A DNA stretch of 49,468 bases from Sphaerospermopsis aphanizomenoides BCCUSP55 (GCF_001586785.1 NZ_LUFH02000040.1:1-49468); one strand, 5' to 3'. Shown: positions 1 through 9,698, counted from the stretch's first letter. Numbers and translations are program-made. The notes: generated by a model not told the origin, from the sequence alone.

Positions 1-15
1 CTCAAATTCTTTATA

Positions 16-57
16 AATTTTGAATTTTGAATTTTGAATTTTGAATTTTGAATTTTG
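16..57. repeat. Heptamer tandem repeat, AATTTTG x6
   Basis: Six consecutive copies of the 7-base unit AATTTTG lie upstream of lgt. The period of seven fits the short tandemly repeated repetitive (STRR) sequences known from heterocystous cyanobacteria. The rest of the spacer up to the lgt start shows no gene. Confidence 0.85.
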
Positions 58-170
58 TCTACCCAGCTTATGATTTGTAGAGTGGTAGCATCTACTAATT
101 GTTCAAATTAACCCATAATCAACAGCGCAAAATGCGTGGTTAGTCAATCAACTCTTTTAGGTAATTTTGC

Positions 171-1037
171 ATGGCACTGGATTTTTCTGCGTTGCTCTTG
201 GGGTTTCAGTTTACTTCTCCAGGTCCGATTATATTTGAAATTGGTCCAATAGTTATACGCTGGTATGGCTTATTAATAGCTTCAGCCGTATTGATTGGTG
301 TTAGCCTTTCCCAATACCTGGCACAGCGTCGTCATGTTAATCCTGAGTTAATCAGCGATTTGTCAATTTGGCTGGTAATTGGCGCTATTCCCGCAGCTAG
401 GCTATATTACGTATTATTTCAATGGTCAGAATATTCCCAACATCCAGATAGGATCATTGCTATTTGGCAAGGAGGGATTGCGATTCATGGAGCAATTATT
501 GGTGGTGTAGTCGCAGCGTTAATTTTTGCCAAGCTCAAAAAAATGCCTTTTTGGCAATTAGCAGATTTGGTAGCTCCCTCGTTGATTTTAGGGCAAGCGA
601 TTGGACGCTGGGGAAATTTCTTCAATTCTGAAGCTTTTGGCGCACCGACAGATTTACCTTGGAAGTTATATATTCCCCCAGAACGTCGTCCTCCCAGTTT
701 GGCAAATTTTGAATATTTCCATCCCACGTTTCTTTATGAATCTTTGTGGGATTTAATGGTGTTTGCTTTGCTGCTAACTTTATTTTTTCGCGCCTTATCT
801 GGCAAACCACGGCTAAAGGTGGGAACATTATTTCTAGTTTACTGGGTGGCCTATAGCCTGGGTAGATTTTGGATTGAAGGCTTACGCACAGATAGTTTAA
901 TGCTCGGTCCACTGAGGATGGCACAAATAGTTAGTTTAAGCGGAATTACTTTAGGATTAGCTGGTTTAACTTGGCTTTATTTACTCAAACGCCCTTTACC
1001 TGATGTGGTTTCTTCTTCTAAAGGTGATGGAGATTAG
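171..1037 (+). CDS. lgt: Prolipoprotein diacylglyceryl transferase
   Basis: Inner-membrane enzyme that moves diacylglycerol from phosphatidylglycerol to the lipobox cysteine of prelipoproteins, the first step of lipoprotein maturation. The 288-residue protein has the usual family length and several hydrophobic segments. It carries the family signature [13 protein letters not shown] (about residues 145-157), with the essential arginine, and an HGAIIGG motif (about 104-110) holding the conserved histidine. The start is an ATG with no clear Shine-Dalgarno sequence, which is common in cyanobacteria. The downstream spacer begins with heptamer repeats. Family assignment is firm. Confidence 0.96.
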   Translation: MALDFSALLLGFQFTSPGPIIFEIGPIVIRWYGLLIASAVLIGVSLSQYLAQRRHVNPELISDLSIWLVIGAIPAARLYYVLFQWSEYSQHPDRIIAIWQGGIAIHGAIIGGVVAALIFAKLKKMPFWQLADLVAPSLILGQAIGRWGNFFNSEAFGAPTDLPWKLYIPPERRPPSLANFEYFHPTFLYESLWDLMVFALLLTLFFRALSGKPRLKVGTLFLVYWVAYSLGRFWIEGLRTDSLMLGPLRMAQIVSLSGITLGLAGLTWLYLLKRPLPDVVSSSKGDGD

Positions 1038-1066
1038 GGTGTAGGGTATAGGGTGTAGGGTATAGG
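1035..1066. repeat. Heptamer tandem repeat, TAGGGTG/TAGGGTA
   Basis: About four and a half 7-base units, alternating TAGGGTG and TAGGGTA, start at the lgt stop codon. STRR-type array. Confidence 0.8.
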
Positions 1067-1102
1067 AAAAGAATAAACTGTCTTTTCCTAATGACGAATG
1101 AC

Positions 1103-1140
1103 TAAAAATAAAAAATGCCCCAGAGTGTTCTCCAGGGCTT
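1103..1140 (-). terminator. Intrinsic terminator, minus strand
   Basis: GC-rich hairpin at 1117-1138 followed on the minus strand by a T-rich run (1103-1116). The T-run lies on only one side, so it reads as a minus-strand terminator and not as a terminator for lgt. Confidence 0.6.
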
Positions 1141-1200
1141 AACCAGGGTGCATCTACCATATCTCTCTACGAGACAAAGGGGGTGAATCCGGAAGGGTAC
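1103..1200 (-). ncRNA. Candidate small RNA between lgt and cobM
   Basis: On the minus strand this stretch ends in a stem (GCCC-loop-GGGC with an inner GAG/CTC, 1117-1138) followed by TTTTTTATTTTT, which is a textbook intrinsic terminator. Upstream of it lies a second small hairpin TCTC-GTA-GAGA (1164-1174). No minus-strand gene precedes it: cobM lies on the plus strand from 1309. The terminator therefore most simply ends a short intergenic transcript of about 80-120 nt. The 5' end is not defined and I recognise no known RNA family. Confidence 0.4.
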
Positions 1201-1308
1201 TGAAGAAAAGTCAAAAAATTTTTTTGGGGAATTGTTGTGTAGATTTATCTTTTTTTCCTGTTCCCTATTCCCTCTCCTAACTATAAAATTTATTTTGCAC
1301 GACTACTG

Positions 1309-2097
1309 ATGAATGATGTAAATTTCATACCTTCCTTAACATCAGCCGTTTATATTGTGGGAGCAGGCCCTGGAGATCCAGAGTTATTAACTGTTAAGGC
1401 TCAGAAACTGCTATCTAAGGCTGATGTGATTTTATTTGCTGATTCTTTAATTCCAGAACAGATTTTAGATATCTGTCGTCCAGATGCGGAGATTATTCAA
1501 ACAGCAAATAAGACTTTAGAAGAGATTTTACCAATGATGATTGAGGGCGTGCGATCGCAGAAGTCTGTGGTTCGTCTTCATTCTGGTGATCCCAGTCTCT
1601 ACAGTGCTATCCATGAGCAAATGCAGCTTTTAGCAGAGGCAAACATTCCTTTTGAAGTTATTCCCGGTATCAGTGCCTTTCAAGCAGCCGCCGCTAAACT
1701 CAAAGTGGAGTTAACTGTCCCCGGTTTAGTACAAACTATTATACTGACTCGCATTAGTGGACGCACGGAAGTTCCTGCTAGGGAAGAATTGGCTACTTTA
1801 GCTGCACATCAGGCTAGTCTTTGCTTGTATTTAAGTGCGCGTCATGTGAGTGATGCCCAAGCTCAACTTCTAGAACATTATCCAGCACAAACCCCGGTGG
1901 CGATTTGTTTTCGCATTGGCTGGCCTGATGAAAAAATCCGGGTTGTGCCTCTTGAGGAAATAGCAATTTGTACTCACAATGAAAAATTAATACGTACTAC
2001 ACTTTATATAATTAGTCCTGCCCTTCTACCAGCAACAGGTCGTTCTCGTTTATACCATCCTCAACATAATCATTTGTTTCGTTCATCTCATCACTAG
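1309..2097 (+). CDS. cobM: Precorrin-4 C11-methyltransferase
   Basis: SAM-dependent tetrapyrrole methylase of cobalamin synthesis that methylates C11 of precorrin-4 (CbiF in the anaerobic numbering). The N-terminal YIVGAGPGDPELLT motif and the SGDPSLYSA motif (about residues 92-100) are the SAM-binding loops of this family. The PGISAFQAAAA segment is also typical. At 262 residues it has the normal family length. The last 20 or so residues are low in conservation and run up to a heptamer array. No cobalamin riboswitch core was found upstream. Confidence 0.93.
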   Translation: MNDVNFIPSLTSAVYIVGAGPGDPELLTVKAQKLLSKADVILFADSLIPEQILDICRPDAEIIQTANKTLEEILPMMIEGVRSQKSVVRLHSGDPSLYSAIHEQMQLLAEANIPFEVIPGISAFQAAAAKLKVELTVPGLVQTIILTRISGRTEVPAREELATLAAHQASLCLYLSARHVSDAQAQLLEHYPAQTPVAICFRIGWPDEKIRVVPLEEIAICTHNEKLIRTTLYIISPALLPATGRSRLYHPQHNHLFRSSHH

Positions 2098-2100
2098 TGC

Positions 2101-2299
2101 TGAGTATGGAGTATGGAGTGCTGAGTACCAAGTACCGAGTACCGAGTACCGAGTACCGAGTACCGAGTGTTGAGTACCGAGTACCGAGTGTTGAGTACCG
2201 AGTACCGAGTGTTGAGTACCGAGTGTTGAGTACCGAGTACCGAGTATTGAGTACCGAGTGTTGAGTATTGAATTTTGAATTTTGAGTATTGAGTGCTGA
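2101..2299. repeat. Long heptamer array GAGTACC/GAGTGTT/GAGTATT
   Basis: Roughly 200 bases made almost entirely of 7-base units (GAGTACC, GAGTGTT, GAGTATT, GAGTGCT) between cobM and the tautomerase gene. It is the longest STRR-type array in the window. The open frames that cross it on the minus strand are only translations of the repeat. Confidence 0.9.
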
Positions 2300-2373
2300 T
2301 ATTTGGCGCAACCTCACATAGAATTGGTATTAGAAATTTTGAATTTTGAATTGTAAATTGTGAATTATTGATT

Positions 2374-2727
2374 ATGCCACTAATTAAAGTCCAAACTTCT
2401 GTTAATGCCCCAGAAAAAGCTCCGATTGAGTCTATGCTCAAAAGTTTGTCAGCTAAGTTGGCTAAACATACAGGGAAACCAGAATCTTATGTGATGACAG
2501 CTTTTGAACCAGAAACACCCATGACCTTTGCTGGAACTACAGAACCAGTATGTTATATAGAAATCAAAAGTGTTGGCAGCATGAAGCCTGAACAAACTCA
2601 AGCCATGAGTCAGGACTTTTGTCAGGAAATTAATCAAGTTTTAGGTGTTGCTAAAAATCGGATTTATATAGAGTTTGCGGACGCTAAAGGTGCCATGTGG
2701 GGTTGGAATGGTACAACTTTTGGTTGA
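2374..2727 (+). CDS. MIF/phenylpyruvate tautomerase family protein
   Basis: Small protein of the tautomerase superfamily (macrophage migration inhibitory factor/D-dopachrome tautomerase fold), expected to form trimers and act on keto-enol substrates. The start at 2374 is chosen because it gives Met-Pro-Leu-Ile-Lys, placing the catalytic proline directly after the initiator. A TTG two codons upstream would bury it. Lys at about position 32 and the C-terminal NRIYIEFADAKGAMWGWNG segment match MIF-like proteins. It is 117 residues, the family length. The physiological substrate in bacteria is not known. Confidence 0.88.
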   Translation: MPLIKVQTSVNAPEKAPIESMLKSLSAKLAKHTGKPESYVMTAFEPETPMTFAGTTEPVCYIEIKSVGSMKPEQTQAMSQDFCQEINQVLGVAKNRIYIEFADAKGAMWGWNGTTFG

Positions 2728-2780
2728 GATTTCATAGCAGAAGGCTGGGGGTAACAGGCAAAAGTTCTTAATTGTTAATT

Positions 2781-2820
2781 TTCCTACACTACACCCCACA
2801 CTCTACACCCCACACCCTCT
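2781..2820. repeat. Heptamer-like repeat CTACACT/ACACCCC
   Basis: Irregular array with period seven in the spacer before the Ser/Thr kinase gene. STRR type. Confidence 0.6.
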
Positions 2821-2841
2821 TCTCCCCTAATACCTAGCTTT

Positions 2842-5800
2842 ATGAGCAAGAGTAACGTCTCTGCGATCGCTATTCCAGGTTATCGAATTACCGAGCTAAT
2901 TCATGTTAGCACTAGAACTACTGTATATCGCGGAGAAAAAGAAAAGGGTCATACTCCAGTAGTGATCAAAATTCTCAACGCCCAGTATCCACAAGTACGC
3001 GAATTGATTTCGTTGAAAAATCAATTTACTATTACTCAACAAATAGACCATCCAAATATTATTAAAAGTTATAGTATAGAAAAATATGGTAATAGTTATG
3101 CCTTAATTTTAGAAGATATTGGCGGCATATCTCTGAGTCAATATGCTAATTCCCAACCTTTAGAATTAAACCTATTTTTCAATATTGCAATTGCAATTAC
3201 TCAAGCTTTAGAATATCTATACGACAATAAAATTATTCATAAAGATATTAAAACCAAAAATATCATTATCAATAGAGAAACTCAAAAAATCAAGTTGATA
3301 GATTTTAGTATTTCTTGTCTTTTACCCAAAGAAGTTGCCCAAATAAAACACCCGAATGTATTAGAAGGGACACTGGCTTATATGTCACCAGAACAAACGG
3401 GGAGAACGAATCGGGGTATTGATTACCGTACTGATTTTTACTCCCTGGGTGTCACTTTTTATGAATTACTCACAGGACAATTACCTTTTATTAGTAAAAA
3501 TCCTTTAGAATTAGTACATTGTCATCTTGCCAAAACACCTAATAATACGAGGGAAATTAATCCCCACATTCCCCAAACTGTGGCGGATCTGATTATTAAG
3601 TTAATGGCAAAAACTCCAGAGGAAAGATATCAAACAGCTAGAGGCATCAGATATGACTTAGAAAGATGTCAACAAATGTTATTAAGTCAGGTAAAAATTA
3701 ATAAGTTTGAATTAGGAAAGGGAGATAGAGCCGATATTTTCCTAATTTCTGAAAAAATTTATGGTAGAGAACAAGAAATTACCTTGTTATTAAATGCCTT
3801 TGAAAGAGTCAGCAAAGGAAATCGAGAATTTATGTTAGTTGCTGGATTTTCTGGAATAGGAAAAACTGCTGTTATTAACGAAGTTCATAAACCTATTGTG
3901 CGCCAAAAAGGTTATTTTGTATCTGGGAAATATGATCAATTTCAACGCAATATTCCTTTTTCGGGTTTTTTGAAAGCGTTACATAGTTTATTAAAACAAA
4001 TTTTAACGGAAAGTATAGACCAGTTACAAGAATGGAAAGATAAAATTGTATCAGCCTTGGGAGAGCAAGGACAAGTCATCGTTGATGTGATTCCCGAATT
4101 AGAAAATATTATTGGAGAGCAACCTCAAGTTTCGGAACTTACAGGTAGTGCTTCTCAAAATCGGTTTAATTTACTTTTTAGCCAATTTATTCAGGTATTT
4201 GCTACTAAAGAACATCCGTTAGTAATATTTTTAGATGATTTACAATGGGCGGATGCTGCTTCTTTGAAGTTAATACAATTATTAATTAGTGAAACTGATA
4301 CTCAATATCTGTTATTAATAGGTGCATATCGAGATAATGAGGTCTATCCTGGACATCCTTTAATGATGACCTTAGAAAATATTCTCAAATCCAATACTAT
4401 AGTCAATCAAATCAATCTGCAACCTCTCAATAAATCTCACCTCAATCTTTTGGTAGCAGATACCTTATATTGTCCAGAATCTCAAGCCATTTCTTTAACA
4501 GAATTACTTTTAACCAAAACTCAAGGTAATCCATTTTTTACTAATCAATTATTGAAGTCTCTGCATGAAGATGGATTGATTAATTTTGATTTAAGTCTTG
4601 GTTATTGGCGTTGTGATATTCGCGCTACAAAGGCTTTATATCAAAATAGTGATGTAGTGCAGTTTATAACAGCGCAATTACAAAAATTACCATCTAACAC
4701 TCAGAATATTTTAAAAATAGCTGCTTGTATTGGTAATCAATTTGATTTACTTACCTTGTCTACAGTCTGTGAAAAAACTCAGTTAGCAACAGCGGCTGAT
4801 TTGTGGAATGCTCTGCAAAGAGGGCTAATTTTACCAAAAGATGAAAGTTACAAATTTTTTACAGATAGTCTTGATTTATCCACTTTTAATTTAGAACTTA
4901 CTAATTCGCAAAATCTGAGAGTTAAGTACAAATTTCTTCATGACCAAGTTCAACAAGCAGCTTATTTTTTGATTCCAGACAATGAAAAACAAGCAATGCA
5001 CTTGAAGATTGGTCAATTAATTTTCCGCAATACTCATGCTAGTGCAGTAGAAGAAAAAGTATTTGACATAGTTAATCAATTAAATATTGGTATTGACTTA
5101 ATTACTAATGACTCGGAAAAATATCAACTAGCTCAACTTAATTTAATTGCAGGTCATAAAGCCAAATTAGCTACAGCTTATGAAGCGGCTGTGAGATATT
5201 TAAAAGTGGGTTTAGAAATTTTGCCAGATGATAGTTGGCAACATCAGTATGATTTGACATTAAAGCTTTATGTAGAAGCAGTAGAAGCAGAATATTTAAA
5301 CATTAACTTTAAGGAAGCAGAAAGGTGTATAGAAATAGTTAAACAAAATGCAACTAATCTCCTGGATAAAGTCCAGGTTTATGAAGTGCAAATTCAGATG
5401 TATATGGCTCAACTACAAATGCAACTAGCAATTGATACTGGGCTACAATTATTAGATATGTTGGGAGTAAAGCTGGATGAATCAGTACCAGCAGACTTAA
5501 ATGTTGAAGATTTAATTAATTTACCCATTCTCACTCATCCTGATAAACTAGCAGCTATTCGTATATTAATTAGTATGAGTGCAGCATCTTATTTTGTTAA
5601 TCCGGAATTGTTGTTACCAATTATTTTTACGATGATTAATTTATCTATTAATTATGGTAATTCTGCTCTTGCTGCTTATGTATATGTTGTCTATGGTTTA
5701 ATACTGTGTGGTGTTTTCTCAGATATTGACACTGGATATCGCTATGGAAAACTAGCTTTGAAATTAATAGATAAATTTGCTGCTAAAGATATCAAATTTA

Positions 5801-6756
5801 AGGTTTTATTTTTTTGGTATTCAACTATTAGATGTTGGAAAAAAAATCTGCGAGAGTCAATTATTCCCCTACAAGAAAATGTGCGTTATGGATTAGAAGT
5901 TGGAGATTTAGAATATGTGGGATACTGTGCTACTAATCATTACTTCAATCTCATATTTTCTGGTGAAAACTTAGCAGATGTATTTCAATGTATTGAAAAA
6001 TATAGTATTTTAATGCACCGATTGAAGCAACAGTGGAGTATTGATAATCAAAAATTTTGGAAACAGATGATATTTAATTTGTTGGAAGTCACTCCATACA
6101 AATGCAAATTATATGGTGATTTTGTTAATGATGAATTATTTCTTAGCTTTGTTAATACCAAAAACTATAATTCTATATTTGCATTCCATCTAGCACAAAC
6201 TATTTTATATTATTTCTTTAAAAATACAAAAAATGCCCTGCATAGTGCTAATCAAGGTAAAGCATATATAGCATCAGTCACAGGACAAATTCTCGTTAGT
6301 CAACATAATTTCTACTATTCTCTGGCTCTTGTAGCTGAATATCCCCATTTACTAGATGAAAATGAGAAATTAGAATACATGGAACAAATTTCTCTTAACC
6401 AGGAACAGATGGGAAATTGGGCTAGTCATGCCCCAATGAATTATCAACACAAGTATGACTTAATAGAGGCAGAAAAATCTAGATTATTAGGTAATAATTG
6501 GCAAGCGATGGAACTGTATGACAGAGCAATTGCTGGTTCTAAGGAAAATAAATATATCCAAGAAGAGGCTTTAGCTAATGAATTAGCTGCTGAATTTTAT
6601 TTGAGCTATGGTAGAGAAAAAATTGCTCAAACCTATTTAATGGATGCTTATTATTGTTATGTCAATTGGGGTGCTAAAGCAAAAGTTGCAGATTTAGAAA
6701 AATCCTATCCTCAGTTACTTGTACCTGTTCTCCAACAAAAAGTAGTTGAAAGTTAA
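2842..6756 (+). CDS. Ser/Thr protein kinase-AAA ATPase (N-terminal part of split hybrid kinase)
   Basis: N-terminal 1304 residues of a cyanobacterial Ser/Thr-His kinase hybrid (HstK-like architecture). Kinase domain about residues 14-280: VIK lysine K43, catalytic loop HKDIKTKN (133-140; HKD in place of HRD), DFS in place of DFG (154-156), and SPE (172-174). An AAA_16-type ATPase follows, with P-loop GFSGIGKT (335-342) and Walker B LVIFLDDLQWAD (about 465). A long helical, TPR-like region follows. The frame closes at TAA 6754-6756, but reading continues in the same frame into GAF and histidine kinase domains at 6757-8268. This is therefore the front part of one gene of about 1808 codons. DFS could lower Mg-ATP binding but is also seen in active relatives. 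Confidence 0.9.
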   Translation: MSKSNVSAIAIPGYRITELIHVSTRTTVYRGEKEKGHTPVVIKILNAQYPQVRELISLKNQFTITQQIDHPNIIKSYSIEKYGNSYALILEDIGGISLSQYANSQPLELNLFFNIAIAITQALEYLYDNKIIHKDIKTKNIIINRETQKIKLIDFSISCLLPKEVAQIKHPNVLEGTLAYMSPEQTGRTNRGIDYRTDFYSLGVTFYELLTGQLPFISKNPLELVHCHLAKTPNNTREINPHIPQTVADLIIKLMAKTPEERYQTARGIRYDLERCQQMLLSQVKINKFELGKGDRADIFLISEKIYGREQEITLLLNAFERVSKGNREFMLVAGFSGIGKTAVINEVHKPIVRQKGYFVSGKYDQFQRNIPFSGFLKALHSLLKQILTESIDQLQEWKDKIVSALGEQGQVIVDVIPELENIIGEQPQVSELTGSASQNRFNLLFSQFIQVFATKEHPLVIFLDDLQWADAASLKLIQLLISETDTQYLLLIGAYRDNEVYPGHPLMMTLENILKSNTIVNQINLQPLNKSHLNLLVADTLYCPESQAISLTELLLTKTQGNPFFTNQLLKSLHEDGLINFDLSLGYWRCDIRATKALYQNSDVVQFITAQLQKLPSNTQNILKIAACIGNQFDLLTLSTVCEKTQLATAADLWNALQRGLILPKDESYKFFTDSLDLSTFNLELTNSQNLRVKYKFLHDQVQQAAYFLIPDNEKQAMHLKIGQLIFRNTHASAVEEKVFDIVNQLNIGIDLITNDSEKYQLAQLNLIAGHKAKLATAYEAAVRYLKVGLEILPDDSWQHQYDLTLKLYVEAVEAEYLNINFKEAERCIEIVKQNATNLLDKVQVYEVQIQMYMAQLQMQLAIDTGLQLLDMLGVKLDESVPADLNVEDLINLPILTHPDKLAAIRILISMSAASYFVNPELLLPIIFTMINLSINYGNSALAAYVYVVYGLILCGVFSDIDTGYRYGKLALKLIDKFAAKDIKFKVLFFWYSTIRCWKKNLRESIIPLQENVRYGLEVGDLEYVGYCATNHYFNLIFSGENLADVFQCIEKYSILMHRLKQQWSIDNQKFWKQMIFNLLEVTPYKCKLYGDFVNDELFLSFVNTKNYNSIFAFHLAQTILYYFFKNTKNALHSANQGKAYIASVTGQILVSQHNFYYSLALVAEYPHLLDENEKLEYMEQISLNQEQMGNWASHAPMNYQHKYDLIEAEKSRLLGNNWQAMELYDRAIAGSKENKYIQEEALANELAAEFYLSYGREKIAQTYLMDAYYCYVNWGAKAKVADLEKSYPQLLVPVLQQKVVES

Positions 6757-6891
6757 GCCCCTGCTTTAATTAGTAAAATTATCTCTGATTCTAGTAATGT
6801 TGGTGTATCAGCTATATTAGATTTAGAAACTGTTACAAAAGCATCTTTAGCTATATCTTCAGAAATTCACATAGATAAATTACTATATATT

Positions 6892-8268
6892 TTGTTGCAA
6901 GTAATGGTAGAAAATATAGGAGCTAAAAAAGCAGCGTTAATTCTGCAACAAGATGGTAAATTAATTATTGTAGCTCAATGTATAGATAGTCTAGATAAGC
7001 AAGAAACAGGTCTGCAATCGACTCTAATTAGTGAGAGTGAAGACGTACCTTTAAGCGTAATAAATTATGTTTTTAATACAGGAGAAAATCTATTAATTAA
7101 CGACGCTAATATTGATAAAACTTTTGGTATTGACCCTTATGTGATCAAATATCAACCTAAATCTATATTATGTAATCCTATTCTTAATCAAGGTCAACTT
7201 ATAGGGATGATTTATTTGGAAAATAATTTAACAACAGGGGTTTTTACTCCTGAAAGATTGAAAATATTAAATCTCTTATCTTCCCAAGCTGCTATTTCTT
7301 TAGAAAATGCCCAACTCTATGCCAAGCTAGAAGAAAAGGTGGCTCAAAGAACCCAGGAATTAAATGATCAAAATCAGTATTTAGAAAATACACTGCGAAA
7401 ATTAAAACTAACGCAATCACAACTGATTCAAACGGAAAAAATGTCTAGTTTAGGACAAATGGTTGCAGGTATAGCCCATGAAATTAATAATCCTGTTAGT
7501 TTTATCTATGCTAATGTTGATCATGCTAGTAGCTACATTCAAGCTTTGATTAATTTAATTAATATTTATCAACAAGAATATCCAAATCCAACATCAAGAA
7601 TTAAGAAAAATATAGCTGATATAGATTTGGATTTTATCATAGCAGACTTACCAAAAATTTTGAATTCAATGGCTGTAGGTTCAGACCGAATTCGGAAAAT
7701 TGTGCTGGGTTTACGTAATTTTTCCCGTCTGGATGAATCAGAAATGAAATCGGTAGATATTCATGAGGGTATTGAAAGTACATTAATGCTTTTACAACCT
7801 CGGTTTAGAGAAAAGTTAGGTTATTCACCAAATATCGTCATTAAAGATTATGGAGAATTGCCTTTAGTGAATTGCTATGTATCTCAAATTAATCAGGTGT
7901 TTATGAATATTATTAGTAATGCTATAGATGCTTTACATCAGTGTCAACAAAATTTGTGTGCAACAGAGAGAGAAATTTATTGTAGTCAAATTAAAATTTC
8001 TACCACAGTTGTTAATGATGACTGGGTAAGAATTTCTATTAAAGATAATGGTATGGGGATGAATTCTGAAGTCAAACAACGTATATTTGACCCTTTTTTC
8101 ACAACTAAACCAGTTGGTGAAGGTACAGGTTTAGGATTATCAATCAGTTATCAAATTGTCGTCGATAAGCATGGTGGTAAACTAGAGTGTATATCTGAAC
8201 CTAAGCAGGGAACAGAATTTATTATTGAAATTCCTATTAATTTGAGTCAGAAAACCAAGACAAGTTGA
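6892..8268 (+). CDS. GAF-histidine kinase (C-terminal part of split hybrid kinase)
   Basis: GAF domain (its N-terminus is encoded before this start, from about 6840), a coiled coil (EEKVAQRTQELNDQNQYLE), then a histidine kinase core. The phospho-acceptor His is in GIAHEINNPVSF (codon 7477-7479). The N box is FMNIISNAIDAL, the G1 box KDNGMGM and the G2 box GEGTGLGLSISYQ. No transmembrane segment is seen, so it is cytoplasmic. The TTG at 6892 lies inside GAF and is unlikely to be a natural start. An ATG at 6904 is also internal. The kinase core is closely similar to those of the genes at 20558 and 37305 (shared DIHEGI and NFSRLDE motifs). As a separate protein it would have a truncated GAF domain. 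Confidence 0.8.
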   Translation: MLQVMVENIGAKKAALILQQDGKLIIVAQCIDSLDKQETGLQSTLISESEDVPLSVINYVFNTGENLLINDANIDKTFGIDPYVIKYQPKSILCNPILNQGQLIGMIYLENNLTTGVFTPERLKILNLLSSQAAISLENAQLYAKLEEKVAQRTQELNDQNQYLENTLRKLKLTQSQLIQTEKMSSLGQMVAGIAHEINNPVSFIYANVDHASSYIQALINLINIYQQEYPNPTSRIKKNIADIDLDFIIADLPKILNSMAVGSDRIRKIVLGLRNFSRLDESEMKSVDIHEGIESTLMLLQPRFREKLGYSPNIVIKDYGELPLVNCYVSQINQVFMNIISNAIDALHQCQQNLCATEREIYCSQIKISTTVVNDDWVRISIKDNGMGMNSEVKQRIFDPFFTTKPVGEGTGLGLSISYQIVVDKHGGKLECISEPKQGTEFIIEIPINLSQKTKTS

Positions 8269-8315
8269 AATAGTAGGTGTACCATAGAGATCCAGCATCA
8301 ACTAATAATTTTTTT

Positions 8316-9389
8316 ATGTCTGCTACTCCTTTGGTATCTCAGGTAAATTCACCAAACCCCGAAAAATCTGAACTTATTCCTCCTCTTCTCGGTGCTTCGA
8401 TGGTGGAGTTAACTGCTTGGGTACAGCAGCAGGGACAACCGGGCTATAGAGGTAAGCAGTTGCATGATTGGATATATAATCAGGGTGTGCGTAATTTAGC
8501 AGATATTTCTGTATTTCCTAAAAATTGGCGAGAACAACTGACAAATGTTCCTATCGGCCGTTCTACTTTACATTATCGTTCTGTTGCACCTGATGACACG
8601 GTAAAATATCTGCTCAAATTAGCAGATGGAGAAATTATTGAAACTGTTGGTATTCCCAGCGAAAAACGGTTAACTGTTTGTGTTTCTACCCAAGTTGGTT
8701 GTCCGATGGCTTGTGATTTTTGTGCGACGGGAAAGGGAGGATATAAACGTAATCTTAGCCGTGCAGAAATTGTGGATCAGGTTTTGACTGTACAGGAAGA
8801 TTTTCAGCAACGGGTTAGTAATGTGGTATTTATGGGGTTGGGTGAACCGTTGTTGAATACGGAAAATGTGATTTTAGCATTAAAAGCTTTAAATCAAGAT
8901 GTGGGAATAGGACAGCGATCACTTACCGTTTCTACTGTAGGCATCCGCGATCGCATCCGTCAACTAGCACAACACCATTTGCAAATTACCCTTGCAGTCA
9001 GTCTTCATGCACCTAACCAAGCACTCAGGGAACAACTCATCCCCAGTGCTAAACCCTACCCCATTGAAGATTTACTCAATGAATGTCGAGAATATGTAGA
9101 AATTACTGGACGCAGAGTAACTTTTGAATATATACTTCTGGCTGGAGTCAACGATTTACCAGAACAGGCATTAGAACTATCAAAACGTCTGCGTGGTTTT
9201 CAAAGTCATGTGAATTTGATTCCCTACAACCCCATTCAAGAAGTAGATTACAAAAGACCAAACCGCGACAGAATACAAGCTTTTGTGAATGTTCTCCAAC
9301 AACAAAATATTGCTGTTAGTGTCCGTTATTCTCGCGGTTTAGAAGCTGATGCAGCTTGTGGACAACTCAGAACAAAAATGGACAATTGA
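8316..9389 (+). CDS. rlmN: 23S rRNA (adenine-2503-C2)/tRNA methyltransferase, radical SAM
   Basis: Radical SAM enzyme that methylates C2 of A2503 in 23S rRNA and A37 in some tRNAs. The iron-sulfur motif CPMACDFC (CxxxCxxC) is clear. GLGEPLLN and the C-terminal catalytic cysteine region (EADAACGQL) match RlmN. The frame opens at GTG 8277, but ATG 8316 (MSATPLVSQ) is the more likely start and gives 357 residues. The gene begins about 50 bases after the hybrid kinase on the same strand. Confidence 0.95.
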   Translation: MSATPLVSQVNSPNPEKSELIPPLLGASMVELTAWVQQQGQPGYRGKQLHDWIYNQGVRNLADISVFPKNWREQLTNVPIGRSTLHYRSVAPDDTVKYLLKLADGEIIETVGIPSEKRLTVCVSTQVGCPMACDFCATGKGGYKRNLSRAEIVDQVLTVQEDFQQRVSNVVFMGLGEPLLNTENVILALKALNQDVGIGQRSLTVSTVGIRDRIRQLAQHHLQITLAVSLHAPNQALREQLIPSAKPYPIEDLLNECREYVEITGRRVTFEYILLAGVNDLPEQALELSKRLRGFQSHVNLIPYNPIQEVDYKRPNRDRIQAFVNVLQQQNIAVSVRYSRGLEADAACGQLRTKMDN

Positions 9390-9518
9390 CAATTACCTCT
9401 CCCTGGAAGGAAGAAGATTGAATTTTCAAATGCAAAACTTTTATCTTTTTCCCCTTAAAAAGGGCTGACTTGAAACCTTGCATGGCTCAATTGTCAATTA
9501 TCAATTATCAATTATCAC

Positions 9519-9698
9519 CTATCTTCTTGCATAAATTCCTGGTGCATAAGCTTCAATCACTTTACCAGTGCGAGTACAGCTAATCATCAAATAGTCGCAA
9601 GCTGAACATTGTGTGCGTGTAACTTGACTCTCAGCAATAAAGTGACGTTCAGCTGCACAGCCACAATTTGGACAGTGAATCTTTTGTAATACTTGCAT
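9519..9698 (-). CDS. Small zinc-ribbon protein
   Basis: Predicted 59-residue protein with CPNCGC at about residues 9-14 and CSACDY further on, two CxxC knuckles forming a zinc ribbon. The start at 9698 is chosen over an upstream ATG (9758) because AGGGG sits seven bases before it and the shorter form begins just ahead of the ribbon. Homologous short proteins in cyanobacteria are often labelled PriA-like, but only the zinc motif supports that, so no function is assigned. Confidence 0.75.
   Translation of the reverse strand: MQVLQKIHCPNCGCAAERHFIAESQVTRTQCSACDYLMISCTRTGKVIEAYAPGIYARR

Larger units (their letters stand above)
2842..8268 (+). pseudogene. Full-length Ser/Thr-His hybrid kinase gene interrupted by one in-frame TAA
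   Basis: The two adjacent frames are the same frame: 6757 is the next codon after the TAA, the following 45 codons are open, and they run directly into the GAF-histidine kinase frame. The 45 codons encode the usual link between the TPR-like region and GAF (LDLETVTKASLAISSEI). A single base change such as CAA to TAA explains the break. It could be a recent nonsense mutation, a sequencing error or, less likely, read-through. The two halves may still be made separately. Confidence 0.75.

Noticed and set aside
1180-1207. GGTGAATCCGG...ACTG upstream of cobM, faintly like part of a cobalamin riboswitch
   Set aside because: The conserved B12 box and the other core helices are missing. The clear terminator in this region faces the other strand.
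2012-2441. Two overlapping minus-strand open frames of about 100-115 codons
   Set aside because: They are translations of the heptamer array (endless STLGTRY/SVLNTRY units) and overlap cobM and the tautomerase gene.
6757-6891. Programmed stop-codon read-through in the hybrid kinase
   Set aside because: The TAA is not followed by a known read-through context and no structure stands out. A mutation or sequencing error is simpler.
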